Source: Ostreococcus lucimarinus CCE9901
Lineage: Eukaryota; Chlorophyta; Mamiellophyceae; Mamiellales; Bathycoccaceae
Reading direction: 5' to 3'
Length of the DNA stretch: 64,000 bases
Assembly (NCBI RefSeq): GCF_000092065.1
Contig: NC_009359.1
Location: 496,001 to 560,000, forward strand
The stretch's first letter is position 1. Each line of letters begins with the position of its first letter. The notes under the pieces are model-generated. The model was not told the origin of the DNA. It did no database searches and saw only the letters and a program-made list of their open reading frames with translations. Made by a program: the position numbers and the translations under genes. This document shows, piece after piece, positions 20,007 through 27,925 of this stretch.

Positions 20007-20401
20007 GTGCGCGCTGTGTCCGTATAAAGACGCGCGAAGGACCCATGTGCGCGCTGTGTCCGTATAAAGACGCGCGAAGGACCCATGTGCGCGCTGTGTC
20101 CGTATAAAGACGCGCGAAGGACCCATGTGCGCGCTGTGTCCGTATAAAGACGCGCGAAGGACCCATGTGCGCGCTGTGTCCGTATAAAGACGCGCGAAGG
20201 CCCGTGTGCGCGCTGTGTCCGTATAAAGACGCGCGAAGGCCCGTGTGCGCGCTGTGTCCGTATAAAGACGCGCGAAGGACCCATGTGCGCGCTGTGTCCG
20301 TATAAAGACGCGCGAAGGCCCGTGTGCGCGCTGTGTCCGTATAAAGACGCGCGAAGGCCCGTGTGCGCGCTGTGTCCGTATAAAGACGCGCGAAGGCCCG
20401 T
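20007..20401 (+). repeat. ten-unit tandem array, each unit with a TATAAA box
   Basis: A 34-base core starting GTGCGCGCTGTGTCC, then GTATAAAGACGCGCGAAGG, occurs ten times without a visible mismatch (cores begin at 20007, 20047, 20087, 20127, 20167, 20206, 20245, 20285, 20324 and 20363). Cores are separated by either ACCCAT (period 40) or CCCGT (period 39); the order is ACCCAT x4, CCCGT x2, ACCCAT x1, CCCGT x3. A truncated eleventh unit (GTGCG) begins at 20402. Every core has TATAAA flanked by CGCG arms that could pair weakly. The array ends 63 bases before the ATG of the GlcNAc-transferase fusion gene and points the same way, so it probably acts as, or disturbs, its promoter. Because periods 39 and 40 mix, no single frame is kept through it; it is not a coding repeat. 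Confidence 0.95.
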
Positions 20402-20464
20402 GTGCGACGAACGTCGACCGGCGCGAGCGTTTCGCGAGCGTTTCGAACGCCAGACGACGACGCC

Positions 20465-23122
20465 ATGGCGCGCGTCGACGTCGAGCGCGCGGCGCGCGCG
20501 TCGAGCGCGCGCGAGGCGAGCGACGCGGGACGACGCGCGCTCGCGATGGGGGAACACGCGCTCGCGCGGGCGTTTTACGACGACGCGCTGGCGATGATGA
20601 CGGAAGACGCGACGGACGAGGCGAGGGACGAGCGGGAGGGGCGACGACGGCGCGCGGAGGTGATGGCGAATCAGAGCGCGTGCGCGCTGGCGGTCGAGGC
20701 GTGGGACGACGCGATGGAGCGCGCGGAGCGGGCGATCGCGTGCGATGAGGGGTACGCGAAGGCGCACGCGAGACGGGCGGCGGCGCTGCGAGGGAAGCGG
20801 GAGTACGCGCGCGCGAGGGAGAGTTTGAAGGTGTGTCGCGCGTTGCTCGCGCGGGAGGGGGAGACGAAGATGATTCGTGACGTGGACGCGATGGTGGCGG
20901 AGATAGACGCGGACGAGGCGCGAGGAGAACAAGCTGCACGCGTGGGGATGCAAGTAAAGATGGGATCGAAGGCGCAGGCGAAACCAAACTTTTCAGCGGC
21001 GACGACGAAGGCGAAGAAGGTGGTGACTTTCGATCCAAAGCTCGACATAGATTGCGACGAGGATGTGTTCGATTCGCGAGCGTCTCAACCGCCGAGTCGG
21101 CGTTCGTCGTCGAAGCCCATGCTGATGGATCTAGGCGTGTTGGCGGTGGAAAAGGCGATCGAGATGCAACGCGCCGTCGTCGAAGCTAGAGTCGAGGGAG
21201 GCTTCGAGCACAAGCGATGTAAGATGTGCGGCAACGTGTGTCACGCAAAACTCACCGCGTGTTCGTCGTGCTGCTTGCCGCTTGTATCGGTGGATTCTTA
21301 CGAGCCGGCGACTTTGCCGCGCGCGGGCGCTGAGGCGATTTACGAGAGCGATTCTGACGACGGTGAGGAGAACGCGACGACGACGAGCGCTGAGAAAGAC
21401 GCTGAGCCGTCGTATCTCGACTCTGATCCTTGGTGGGTGAGATATTACACCCGCTCGGCGCTGACCGAGCCGACGCACTCACGTGGTTTGGACCCGGCGC
21501 TTCGATCGAGTTACGCCGCGCTCGACGTTGCGCCGGGGAGCGACGAAGTCACTGTGCGCGCGGCGTTTAGAAACGCGCTCGCGCGAGCGCACCCCGACGC
21601 CGGCGGATCCGCAAAGGAGCTAGACGTGGTAGCGAGAGCTTATGACGCGATATCTCTCGACTTTTGGCGACATGATGAAGGCGCAGCGCGATTGCGTTTG
21701 CAGTCTCGAAGGCTCGCCGACGGATCGATTGAATTCTTCGACTCGGCGAATGAAGACATATTCGTCGTACTCGAAGTTTACAGAAACAGAGAAGCAGAGC
21801 ACACGTTGAAACGGTTATTCAGCGAAGCTTCCGATCCTTCGCGCGTCTACGTCGGCGTTACATGGCAATACAAGTCCACGACGCCGCCGCCCGACGCGCT
21901 CGGCGCGCGCATCGACCGCTTGCACACGAACGTCTACGTACTGACAGAGGAAATCCAAAAGCGCGCGGCGGACGTGAAAGATCCGGTAGAGCAGGAGAAA
22001 TATTTGACTAAAATGCGACGCTTGCAACTCAAAGCTCAGCGAACGGAAGACGCGGAGGAAAAGAGGTGTCACTCAGCAAGGGTGCTCGAAGCTCGTTTCC
22101 GAGATCACGTGCGAGAGACTCACATGCCGTGGGACGCTTCGGAAGGTCCATCGTACGCGCGACATTTAGCGATGCGCAAATGGGGTGGGGAAAAGTATGT
22201 TTTGCACATTGACGCCATGACGGTCGTCGACAAGGGATGGGATGAAATCTTGGTGTCTGAACTCGAACGCTGCGGCGACGACAAACGCGTACTCACGGCT
22301 GCGCCGTTAGGATACGAGCTTAAAACTCAACCGGTCGTCGAAGAAGAGACGTTCAGACAAATGTATCAGACCGACGTGTACGGCACGATCAAAGATCGGC
22401 TGCCAGCCGTGAGTGCTCTCGGTGAAATCGATCCCGCGCGCGCGCCCGCGATTACGTGCGCGCGCGAATTCGGCGAGTCGTTGTTCCGCACGCACGCCAG
22501 GCAACTCGCGGAGGTTCCGAGCGAGCCGACGCCGGCGCTCTTCTTCAACAGTAGTTTTGCGTTCGCGCGCGCCGAGGCTTTCGTCAGAGACGCCCCGCCC
22601 GACGCCCACGCGCCGTTCTTACATCTAGGGGAAGACTTGAGCGCGAGCGCGAGGCTGTACACGCGCGGCTGGAACTTGTGCACGCCCGCGCGCGTTCCCG
22701 TGTTACGCTGCTACTCGAACGCGCCGCGCGCGATGTGGATGGAAGATCACCGTTCGGGTAAAATGCTGTACGCCGACGCGCGTTTCGGCGTCGGTAACGA
22801 ATCCGACGCGGCGCGGCGAGAATTTCTCAATTTACTCTCGCGCCGGCGCGTCCTGCAGTTGGTCGCCGCCGCGGACGACAGCTCGCAGACCTCCCGGGAC
22901 GATCCCGTGCGTTTCACGCGCGCCTACGGCGCCGGGCGCGACAGATCCATCGAGTCATTCATCGAGCACATCGGCGTCGACTTCACCGCGAAACGAATCT
23001 CGACGCGCGCCGCGTGCGGCGGACACGACGGCGCGTTCGTCGCGTCTTCGAAATCGCTTCCCGCGCCGTTCGCGAGCGCTCGGACGGGCCCGAGCGAGCG
23101 CGCCGCGCGTCGGTATGTGTAA
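20465..23122 (+). CDS. TPR / Cys-cluster / J-domain / Skp1-type GlcNAc-transferase fusion
   Basis: 885 residues with four parts. (1) Residues about 15-135: helical TPR-like repeats (Q-S-A-C-A-L-A-V-E-A-W-D-D-A, then K-A-H-A-R-R-A-A-A-L-R-G-K). (2) Near 250-265: C-K-M-C-G-N-V-C then C-S-S-C-C, a likely zinc ribbon. (3) About 345-405: a J-domain with S-Y-A-A-L-D-V-A-P and the intact H-P-D motif. (4) About 432-812: a glycosyltransferase of the GlcNAc (Gnt1) family, with I-F-V-V-L-E-V-Y-R-N, V-Y-V-G-V-T-W-Q-Y, A-R-H-L-A-M-R-K-W-G-G-E, G-W-D-E and F-L-H-L-G-E-D-L-S-A-S-A. Gnt1 adds GlcNAc to hydroxyproline of Skp1. Where the family has I-D-S-H this protein has I-D-A-M, losing the metal-motif His, so activity or donor may differ. 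No signal peptide: cytosolic, like Gnt1. The single uninterrupted frame supports a true fusion. Confidence 0.85.
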   Translation: MARVDVERAARASSAREASDAGRRALAMGEHALARAFYDDALAMMTEDATDEARDEREGRRRRAEVMANQSACALAVEAWDDAMERAERAIACDEGYAKAHARRAAALRGKREYARARESLKVCRALLAREGETKMIRDVDAMVAEIDADEARGEQAARVGMQVKMGSKAQAKPNFSAATTKAKKVVTFDPKLDIDCDEDVFDSRASQPPSRRSSSKPMLMDLGVLAVEKAIEMQRAVVEARVEGGFEHKRCKMCGNVCHAKLTACSSCCLPLVSVDSYEPATLPRAGAEAIYESDSDDGEENATTTSAEKDAEPSYLDSDPWWVRYYTRSALTEPTHSRGLDPALRSSYAALDVAPGSDEVTVRAAFRNALARAHPDAGGSAKELDVVARAYDAISLDFWRHDEGAARLRLQSRRLADGSIEFFDSANEDIFVVLEVYRNREAEHTLKRLFSEASDPSRVYVGVTWQYKSTTPPPDALGARIDRLHTNVYVLTEEIQKRAADVKDPVEQEKYLTKMRRLQLKAQRTEDAEEKRCHSARVLEARFRDHVRETHMPWDASEGPSYARHLAMRKWGGEKYVLHIDAMTVVDKGWDEILVSELERCGDDKRVLTAAPLGYELKTQPVVEEETFRQMYQTDVYGTIKDRLPAVSALGEIDPARAPAITCAREFGESLFRTHARQLAEVPSEPTPALFFNSSFAFARAEAFVRDAPPDAHAPFLHLGEDLSASARLYTRGWNLCTPARVPVLRCYSNAPRAMWMEDHRSGKMLYADARFGVGNESDAARREFLNLLSRRRVLQLVAAADDSSQTSRDDPVRFTRAYGAGRDRSIESFIEHIGVDFTAKRISTRAACGGHDGAFVASSKSLPAPFASARTGPSERAARRYV

Positions 23123-23194
23123 AGCGCGCGTCTCCGGTCGCCAATCCATCACTGCACCGCGCGCTCGTCGATTCGCGCGCGCGCGGTCGTCGCG

Positions 23195-24301
23195 ATGCGA
23201 TCGTCGGCGTCGGCGTCGCGCGCGCCGCCGCGCGCGCGACGGCGCGCGCGCGCGCGGCGCGCGGCGCGCGATGGACGCGCCGCGACGCGTCGCGACGCCG
23301 GCGCGCGCGCGCTCGCGGACGTCGCGCGCGTCGTCGCGCTCGTCGGGACGCTCGGCGCGAGCGCGGCGGAACGGTTCGAGGCGCGCGCGCCGGACGACGG
23401 CGTCGCGAGCGCGGTGGCGAGCGCGGTGGCGCTCGTCGCGGGCGCGGCGGGGATGGCGATGAGCCTGGAGCGCGAGACGGACGCGCGCGAGGCGGCGCTC
23501 GCGGATAAAGTGCGCGCGCAGGCGGACGCGATGGCGGACGCGGCGTGGGAGAAGATCGAGGCGAGCGAGGCGAGCGCGGAGGCGGTGAGGCGCGACGTCG
23601 CCGCGCGAGGGGTGGCGCGAGTGAACGGAGTGATGCGGGAGGACACGGCGAGGGCGACGGAGGCGTACGTGCGCGAGACGCTGCGGACGAACGACGCGGG
23701 AGGGGATGGGAGGAATTTATCCGTGGAGTCGTTCGGGAACGTGTATTGCAAGAAGAATAGGTGGGATTTGAAACTCGCGTACGACGCGCCCGTGCGCGCG
23801 GCGCTGCGGGAGTGCGTGGCGTCGATGGGGGAAGCGCTGACGGCGGTGTGCGGCGCGGATGCGAAACTCGTCGAGCTCGCGGCGTTGGTGAGCGACCCGG
23901 GGTCGACGCGACAGCCGGTGCACCCGGACACGGCGTACAGGAGAGATCCCTCCGTGTTCACGTGCTTCGTGGCGCTGCAGGACGTCGAGCGAGACATGGG
24001 TCCGACGCTGTTCATCCCAGGAACGAACAACGCGCAGGCGCACGTCGAATTTAGGGAGGGTAACGAACGCGAAGGGCCAGTGTTTCGTCGACCGTACGAG
24101 CTCGGCGTCATCTCTCGCGGCGATGCGACTTTGTTTGATAGCAGAACGTTGCACTGCGGAACGGAAAACGACAGCTCGCGACGACGAGTGTTGTTTTACT
24201 TTTCGTTTCAACGAGCGGACGGCGACAATCCAAACGCCGCGATTAGCACGATTAGAACCGAGTTGCGTGACAAGTACACGCTCGCAGATTTATTGGCTTA
24301 A
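23195..24301 (+). CDS. phytanoyl-CoA dioxygenase-like Fe(II)/2-oxoglutarate oxygenase A
   Basis: 368 residues. PhyH-superfamily oxygenase: the iron ligands H-P-D (residues about 242-244, in P-V-H-P-D-T-A-Y) and the distal His in L-H-C-G-T-E-N-D, followed by R-R-R-V-L-F-Y-F with the 2-oxoglutarate-binding Arg. D-M-G-P-T-L-F-I-P-G-T-N is the usual turn between them. The first 45 residues are Arg/Ala-only, then a hydrophobic helix (V-A-L-V-A-G-A-A-G-M-A-M): a targeting leader. The substrate is unknown. It is 72 bases downstream of the GlcNAc-transferase fusion on the same strand and tail to tail with a second PhyH-like gene, five bases apart. Confidence 0.87.
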   Translation: MRSSASASRAPPRARRRARARRAARDGRAATRRDAGARALADVARVVALVGTLGASAAERFEARAPDDGVASAVASAVALVAGAAGMAMSLERETDAREAALADKVRAQADAMADAAWEKIEASEASAEAVRRDVAARGVARVNGVMREDTARATEAYVRETLRTNDAGGDGRNLSVESFGNVYCKKNRWDLKLAYDAPVRAALRECVASMGEALTAVCGADAKLVELAALVSDPGSTRQPVHPDTAYRRDPSVFTCFVALQDVERDMGPTLFIPGTNNAQAHVEFREGNEREGPVFRRPYELGVISRGDATLFDSRTLHCGTENDSSRRRVLFYFSFQRADGDNPNAAISTIRTELRDKYTLADLLA

Positions 24302-24306
24302 GATGT

Positions 24307-25401
24307 TTAATGATTATACGACGACGAATCCATGGACGCCATGCGTCCCGCCGTGAGGCGCATGTCGAAGACGTCGCTTCGTATGCTCCACTCCGCGCCC
24401 GCATTTCTACGCGTCGGGGCGTCAGGAATGGGAGGTTTCAAAAACGTCAGCGTCATCAACGCGCGACGCCCGTATTCGTTCGCACCGCCTTGGTGAAATG
24501 TGCGCGCATCGTACAACACGGCATCGCCTTTACGCAACTCGGCGTCGCAACACCTCGATTTGGCGAGTCGCGCAAACTGTTCTTCGTTCCACTTCGTCAC
24601 CGGAAACGCGTCGTGTGACGCCTTGTCTTGCGTGCCGAGCACAAAACACGTCGGTCCCATCTCCGGGATGACGTCTTGTAGCGCTATGAACAAAGAATAC
24701 AGCGGCGCGTGCGGCGCGTCGAACGCCACATCCGGATGCAAAACTTGTCTATCCGCCCCTCGTTCTGTCGCCAGCACGCTCATCTCCACCATCATCGCCT
24801 CCGCAGTTGCGTCTTCGACGTGCTCTAATATCGAATTCACCCCTCCTCGACCGCACGCTCGCAACAGCAAATCACGCGTGGCCCCATCGAATCCGAGCTT
24901 GACGTCGGTGCGCCGCAACGCGTCCCCGTACGTCGCCTTGACGGAATCACAAATCACGTTCAACTCCCCGAGCACCGCATCACACGCATCGTGCGGGACG
25001 ACATCTTTCAAAAATACCGCCCCATCGCGCTTCAACACCGCCGCGGCGTCGCGCGCGTCGTCATTCGTAATTATCCTTCGCGCCGCCGGCGCCGCCGCGA
25101 GCGCCCCGCCTCGCACCATCGCCTCGCGCTGCGCCGCGCTCTCCACTCTCAGGTACGTCGCGAGCGCGACTTCGGGCGATGAAGGTCCGAGTCCGTCGTC
25201 TTCACCGCCGTCCACGGCGTCGAGCGCCGGATCGACGACGGCGGTGACAAAGTCACTGATTCGTCTCCATACATTCGTCCGCGTCATCGTCCTATCGCGT
25301 CGCGACGTCGCGGCGCTCGTCGACGCGCGCCGCGACCGCGAGACGCGATCGCTCGACGCCGCGCGCGCGGCGACGGCTGGCGACGCGACGACGCGCGTCA
25401 T
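24307..25401 (-). CDS. phytanoyl-CoA dioxygenase-like Fe(II)/2-oxoglutarate oxygenase B
   Basis: 364 residues. Same superfamily as its tail-to-tail neighbour: iron ligands in V-L-H-P-D-V-A-F near residue 222, the turn E-M-G-P-T-C-F-V-L-G-T-Q, the distal His in F-H-Q-G-G-A-N-E near 300, and G-R-R-A-L-M-T-L-T-F with the co-substrate Arg. An Arg/Ser/Ala leader of about 40 residues with no acidic residue suggests organelle import; a second Met (M-T-R-T-N-V-W-R-R) could start an untargeted form. Shared turn and ligand motifs suggest the pair arose by inverted duplication, but sequences have diverged widely outside the motifs. Divergent from the SET gene across a promoter with a 19-base palindrome. 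Confidence 0.87.
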   Translation of the reverse strand: MTRVVASPAVAARAASSDRVSRSRRASTSAATSRRDRTMTRTNVWRRISDFVTAVVDPALDAVDGGEDDGLGPSSPEVALATYLRVESAAQREAMVRGGALAAAPAARRIITNDDARDAAAVLKRDGAVFLKDVVPHDACDAVLGELNVICDSVKATYGDALRRTDVKLGFDGATRDLLLRACGRGGVNSILEHVEDATAEAMMVEMSVLATERGADRQVLHPDVAFDAPHAPLYSLFIALQDVIPEMGPTCFVLGTQDKASHDAFPVTKWNEEQFARLAKSRCCDAELRKGDAVLYDARTFHQGGANEYGRRALMTLTFLKPPIPDAPTRRNAGAEWSIRSDVFDMRLTAGRMASMDSSSYNH

Positions 25402-25420
25402 GACGACCGCGAAGTGACGT

Positions 25421-25439
25421 CAAAAAGTGTCACTTTTTG
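25421..25439. promoter_or_regulatory. 19-base perfect palindrome in a divergent promoter
   Basis: CAAAAAGTG-T-CACTTTTTG: two 9-base arms around a single T, 20 bases from the minus-strand ATG (25401) and 66 bases from the plus-strand ATG (25505). It is the only AT-rich element in a 103-base CG-rich promoter. Its centre and symmetry suit a dimeric transcription factor serving both genes; hairpin formation in RNA is the alternative. Confidence 0.6.
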
Positions 25440-25504
25440 CGCATAAAAACTCCGCGTCACACGCGCGCGCGAGCGACCGCGGCGACCGCCGAGACGACGC
25501 GGTG

Positions 25505-26977
25505 ATGACGTCCAAACCCGCGTCTTCGAAGTCCGCGGGGAAGCGCGCGGCGGAAGCGCGCGGGCGCGACGCGGGCGGCGGCGGCGGCGGCGCCTTTGCG
25601 AAGTGGCTTCGGGACAACAAAGTTGAGCTCGACGGCGTGGAGGTGGCGCGATTCGCGCGCACGGGGCGCGGCGTGCGAGCGACGCGTGATTTGCGCGTCG
25701 GTGAAGTCGTCGTGAGCGTTCCGGACGATGCCGTGCTCACGGTGGATGCGTGCGCGGTGAAGAAGGAATTGGGGGAGTTCGTCGGCGACGGGGACGACGA
25801 GGCGCCGTCGCCGCGGCTGGATAAAGAGCTGTTGGTCATCGCGGTGATGTGCGAGATGTGCGCGGGTAAGTCGAGCGCGTGGTGTGAGTATTTGGAGACC
25901 GTGCACGAGGCCGTGCGCGTCGGACACTCCGTGTTGGCGTGGGACGACGAACAGGTGACGGCGCTCTTCGGCACGGACGCGTGGCGAGACGCGTACGAAA
26001 ACGACGACGAGACGCTCGACCTTCCGATGATGACGGAGGAGCATTTTGAAAACGTTGTTACACTGTTTTTCAAGCTCTTTCCAAAACTGGCGAGCGGACT
26101 TTCTGTGGAAGCGCTGCGCGAACTTCATTTCGCGGCGACGGCGATGGTGGCGGGGTACTCGTTCACCCTTGGCGACGACGAGATTCAGGCCATGGTTCCG
26201 TTCTGGGACATGCTCAATCACGCGCCACCGTGCGAGGCTTCGGTGCGGCTGCATCACGATCAAAAGAATGGATGCTTGCAAATGATTACCGTGCGTGGAG
26301 TGAAGAAGGGCGAGGAAGTGTTCAACACGTACGGGCCGCTGCGAAACGCCGAGCTGTTGCGACGATACGGCTTCGTTTTGCCGCGGAACCCGCACGGTGG
26401 TACCACGGTAGGCTTGGCCGAGGTGATTCAGGCTGCCATGGGGGCAAATCCGCTCGTTGTGGACGAGCTGCCGCTTCGTTTAGCATGGCTCGAGTCTCGC
26501 GGTTTGGCGGACGAGGAGCTCAGCACGAGATTCTTCGTGCACCGGACTGGACGCCCGAGCGATAAACTTTTAATCGCGATGCGTTTGCTCACGCTTAAGC
26601 CGGAAGAGATGACGGCGCTCATAGAAGCCGACTTTGATGACGAAGAGCAGTTGATGCTTTTAGAAGGAAACGATGAAGAACGAACAGAGCAGTCATACAT
26701 GGTCGGCGCGTCGTTGCAATTTTTGGGCATGTATGCCAAATCGCGTTACGCCGAGTCCATGAAGGCGTCTCGTTTGACGTATAAAATGTACGCCAGTGTG
26801 TCGCCGCATGTGCAGAAGCATGAGAGTATCTATCGTGCGTGGGCCGCCGCTGTGGTGCGCATGGATGAGCAGCGTGCGTTGACGAAGCTTGGACGATGGA
26901 CGTACCACCCCGGACGATCCGAAGACGCGCTTTTGCACGCGTGGCCGTTTCCCGTGGCAGACGAAGAGGGGAGGTAG
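25505..26977 (+). CDS. SET-domain protein lysine methyltransferase (SETD6/Rubisco LSMT type)
   Basis: 490 residues. Split SET domain as in plant Rubisco large-subunit methyltransferase and animal SETD6/SETD3: G-R-G-V-R-A-T-R-D-L near residue 58, the P-F-W-D-M-L-N-H-A-P-P block near 238 (SAM-binding N-H), and V-F-N-T-Y-G-P-L-R-N-A-E-L-L-R-R-Y-G-F-V, the family's N-x-Y-G loop. The C-terminal half is the Rubisco-substrate-binding-like helical domain. No transit peptide is visible: the N-terminus is Ser/Lys/Gly-rich and includes K-R-A-A-E-A-R-G-R, so a nuclear or cytosolic enzyme close to SETD6 is more likely than a Rubisco modifier. Start: first in-frame ATG. Confidence 0.88.
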   Translation: MTSKPASSKSAGKRAAEARGRDAGGGGGGAFAKWLRDNKVELDGVEVARFARTGRGVRATRDLRVGEVVVSVPDDAVLTVDACAVKKELGEFVGDGDDEAPSPRLDKELLVIAVMCEMCAGKSSAWCEYLETVHEAVRVGHSVLAWDDEQVTALFGTDAWRDAYENDDETLDLPMMTEEHFENVVTLFFKLFPKLASGLSVEALRELHFAATAMVAGYSFTLGDDEIQAMVPFWDMLNHAPPCEASVRLHHDQKNGCLQMITVRGVKKGEEVFNTYGPLRNAELLRRYGFVLPRNPHGGTTVGLAEVIQAAMGANPLVVDELPLRLAWLESRGLADEELSTRFFVHRTGRPSDKLLIAMRLLTLKPEEMTALIEADFDDEEQLMLLEGNDEERTEQSYMVGASLQFLGMYAKSRYAESMKASRLTYKMYASVSPHVQKHESIYRAWAAAVVRMDEQRALTKLGRWTYHPGRSEDALLHAWPFPVADEEGR

Positions 26978-26981
26978 TAGT

Positions 26982-27739
26982 CTATTGTTGTTTATCATCA
27001 CATCGATCGTCCAGTCGCATTCCTTGCGGAACGTTGTGTCCTCCGGGCGGAGTGCAATCGATAAAGGCGCCGGCGTCGCCGAATTCGCCCGCGCGATCGG
27101 CGACCCAGATTCTATCGATTGCCTCGGCGTTTATCAGCCCGTGCACGCGCACGCGATCACCAGTATCCGACGTAGACCCCCATCGATCGTGCGCGAGCAC
27201 CTTTTCGTCCGGCGCCGCGCTCGGTTCGTCTTCGTCCTCCACCACGGTGATGTCTGACACGTCGGTCAACTTGGCACCGTCAATCTGTATGACGTAATAC
27301 ATCCCTTTCTTCCGCCGCAGGCGCGCGTTTGCGTGCAGCTGCAAAGATCGCAGATTCGTAAACGCGTCGATGTGTCCTAACAAGTGAAAGTCCTCGCTCG
27401 CAAACATCCGCGTCCTCGATTTCGATTGCCCAGCGGCGTCCTCACCGCCTCCGTCGCTCGTCGCCGTCAGCGGCAGCTGCGCGTTGAACCTCTGCGCCTC
27501 GCACAAAACGTACAGATGACACTCCCCGTCCGTGACTTGAGACGGCGTCTTGTACACTCCTCGAAACTTGATGCGTTTCGCGCGACGAAACAACTCATCG
27601 TTCGGCAGCCCAACCTGCGCGGCGCGCGGCGAGTCGAAATCGAATCGCGTCAGTCGCACCGACGCCGCGCGCGCGTCGCGATCGAACGAACGCGCGCACG
27701 CATCGCACGCACCACGCTCGCATCCGTCAAGCTCTGCAT
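26982..27739 (-). CDS. unknown conserved-looking protein, two exons
   Basis: Complement of 26982-27614 plus 27713-27739 gives 219 residues. The large exon has no usable start. Splicing a 27-base first exon (M-Q-S-L-T-D-A-S-V) to V-G-L-P-N-D-E-L-F restores an ATG and keeps phase 0. The intron (27615-27712, 98 bases) has a GTGCGTGCG donor, a CTGAC branch motif at 27649-27653 and a GCGCAG acceptor, the same signals and the same 34-base branch spacing as the MAF1 intron. The product is not recognised. It has V-Y-K-T-P-S-Q-V-T-D-G-E-C-H-L-Y-V-L-C-E-A, an acidic V-V-E-D-E-D-E-P and a beta-rich R-V-H-G-L-I-N-A-E-A; no membrane span or signal. A small globular nuclear or cytosolic protein is the best guess. 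It ends five bases from the SET gene's stop. Confidence 0.75.
27615..27712 (-). other. intron (98 bases) of the unknown gene at 27 kb
   Basis: Minus-strand signals: GTGCGTGCGATG donor from 27712, CTGAC at 27653-27649, CAG acceptor ending at 27615. It is open in the large exon's frame but that frame contains no ATG, GTG aside, and would put Arg-rich sequence before the folded part. Splicing gives a clean start instead. Confidence 0.75.
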
Positions 27740-27925
27740 CCCGGCCTCGCGCGAGCCCGCGTCGTCGCGCTTCACACTGACGTCGCGTCGTGCGTCGTGC
27801 GTTTTATCGAGCGTTTTTTCCCCGCCGCATCCTCTTTTCTTTCGGGTCGACGCGGCGTCGGTGCGTGGTGTTCGTAGTCGTGTTGAATCCACGCGTATCT
27901 GTCTATTACGTGCACATCGCTAGAG

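Noticed and set aside
20007-20401. CRISPR-like array
   Set aside because: The 5-6-base spacers are only two fixed sequences and far too short; the host is a eukaryote. It is a plain tandem repeat.
20283-20597. Plus-strand Cys-containing 13-residue repeat peptide read from the array
   Set aside because: Only the 39-base-spaced units keep frame, and the frame does not join the GlcNAc-transferase gene. Composition and position fit promoter DNA.
19559-20953. Minus-strand frames of several hundred codons through the TATA array
   Set aside because: The repeat unit has no stop in any minus frame, so long frames arise automatically. They overlap the real PP2C and GlcNAc-transferase genes and the mixed 39/40 period shifts frame within them.
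27615-27830. Cys-rich N-terminal extension (C-E-R-G-A-C-D-A-C) of the unknown gene at 27 kb
   Set aside because: The frame is open there and looked like a zinc knuckle, but it has no ATG before a TAA and is removed as an intron by consensus splice signals.
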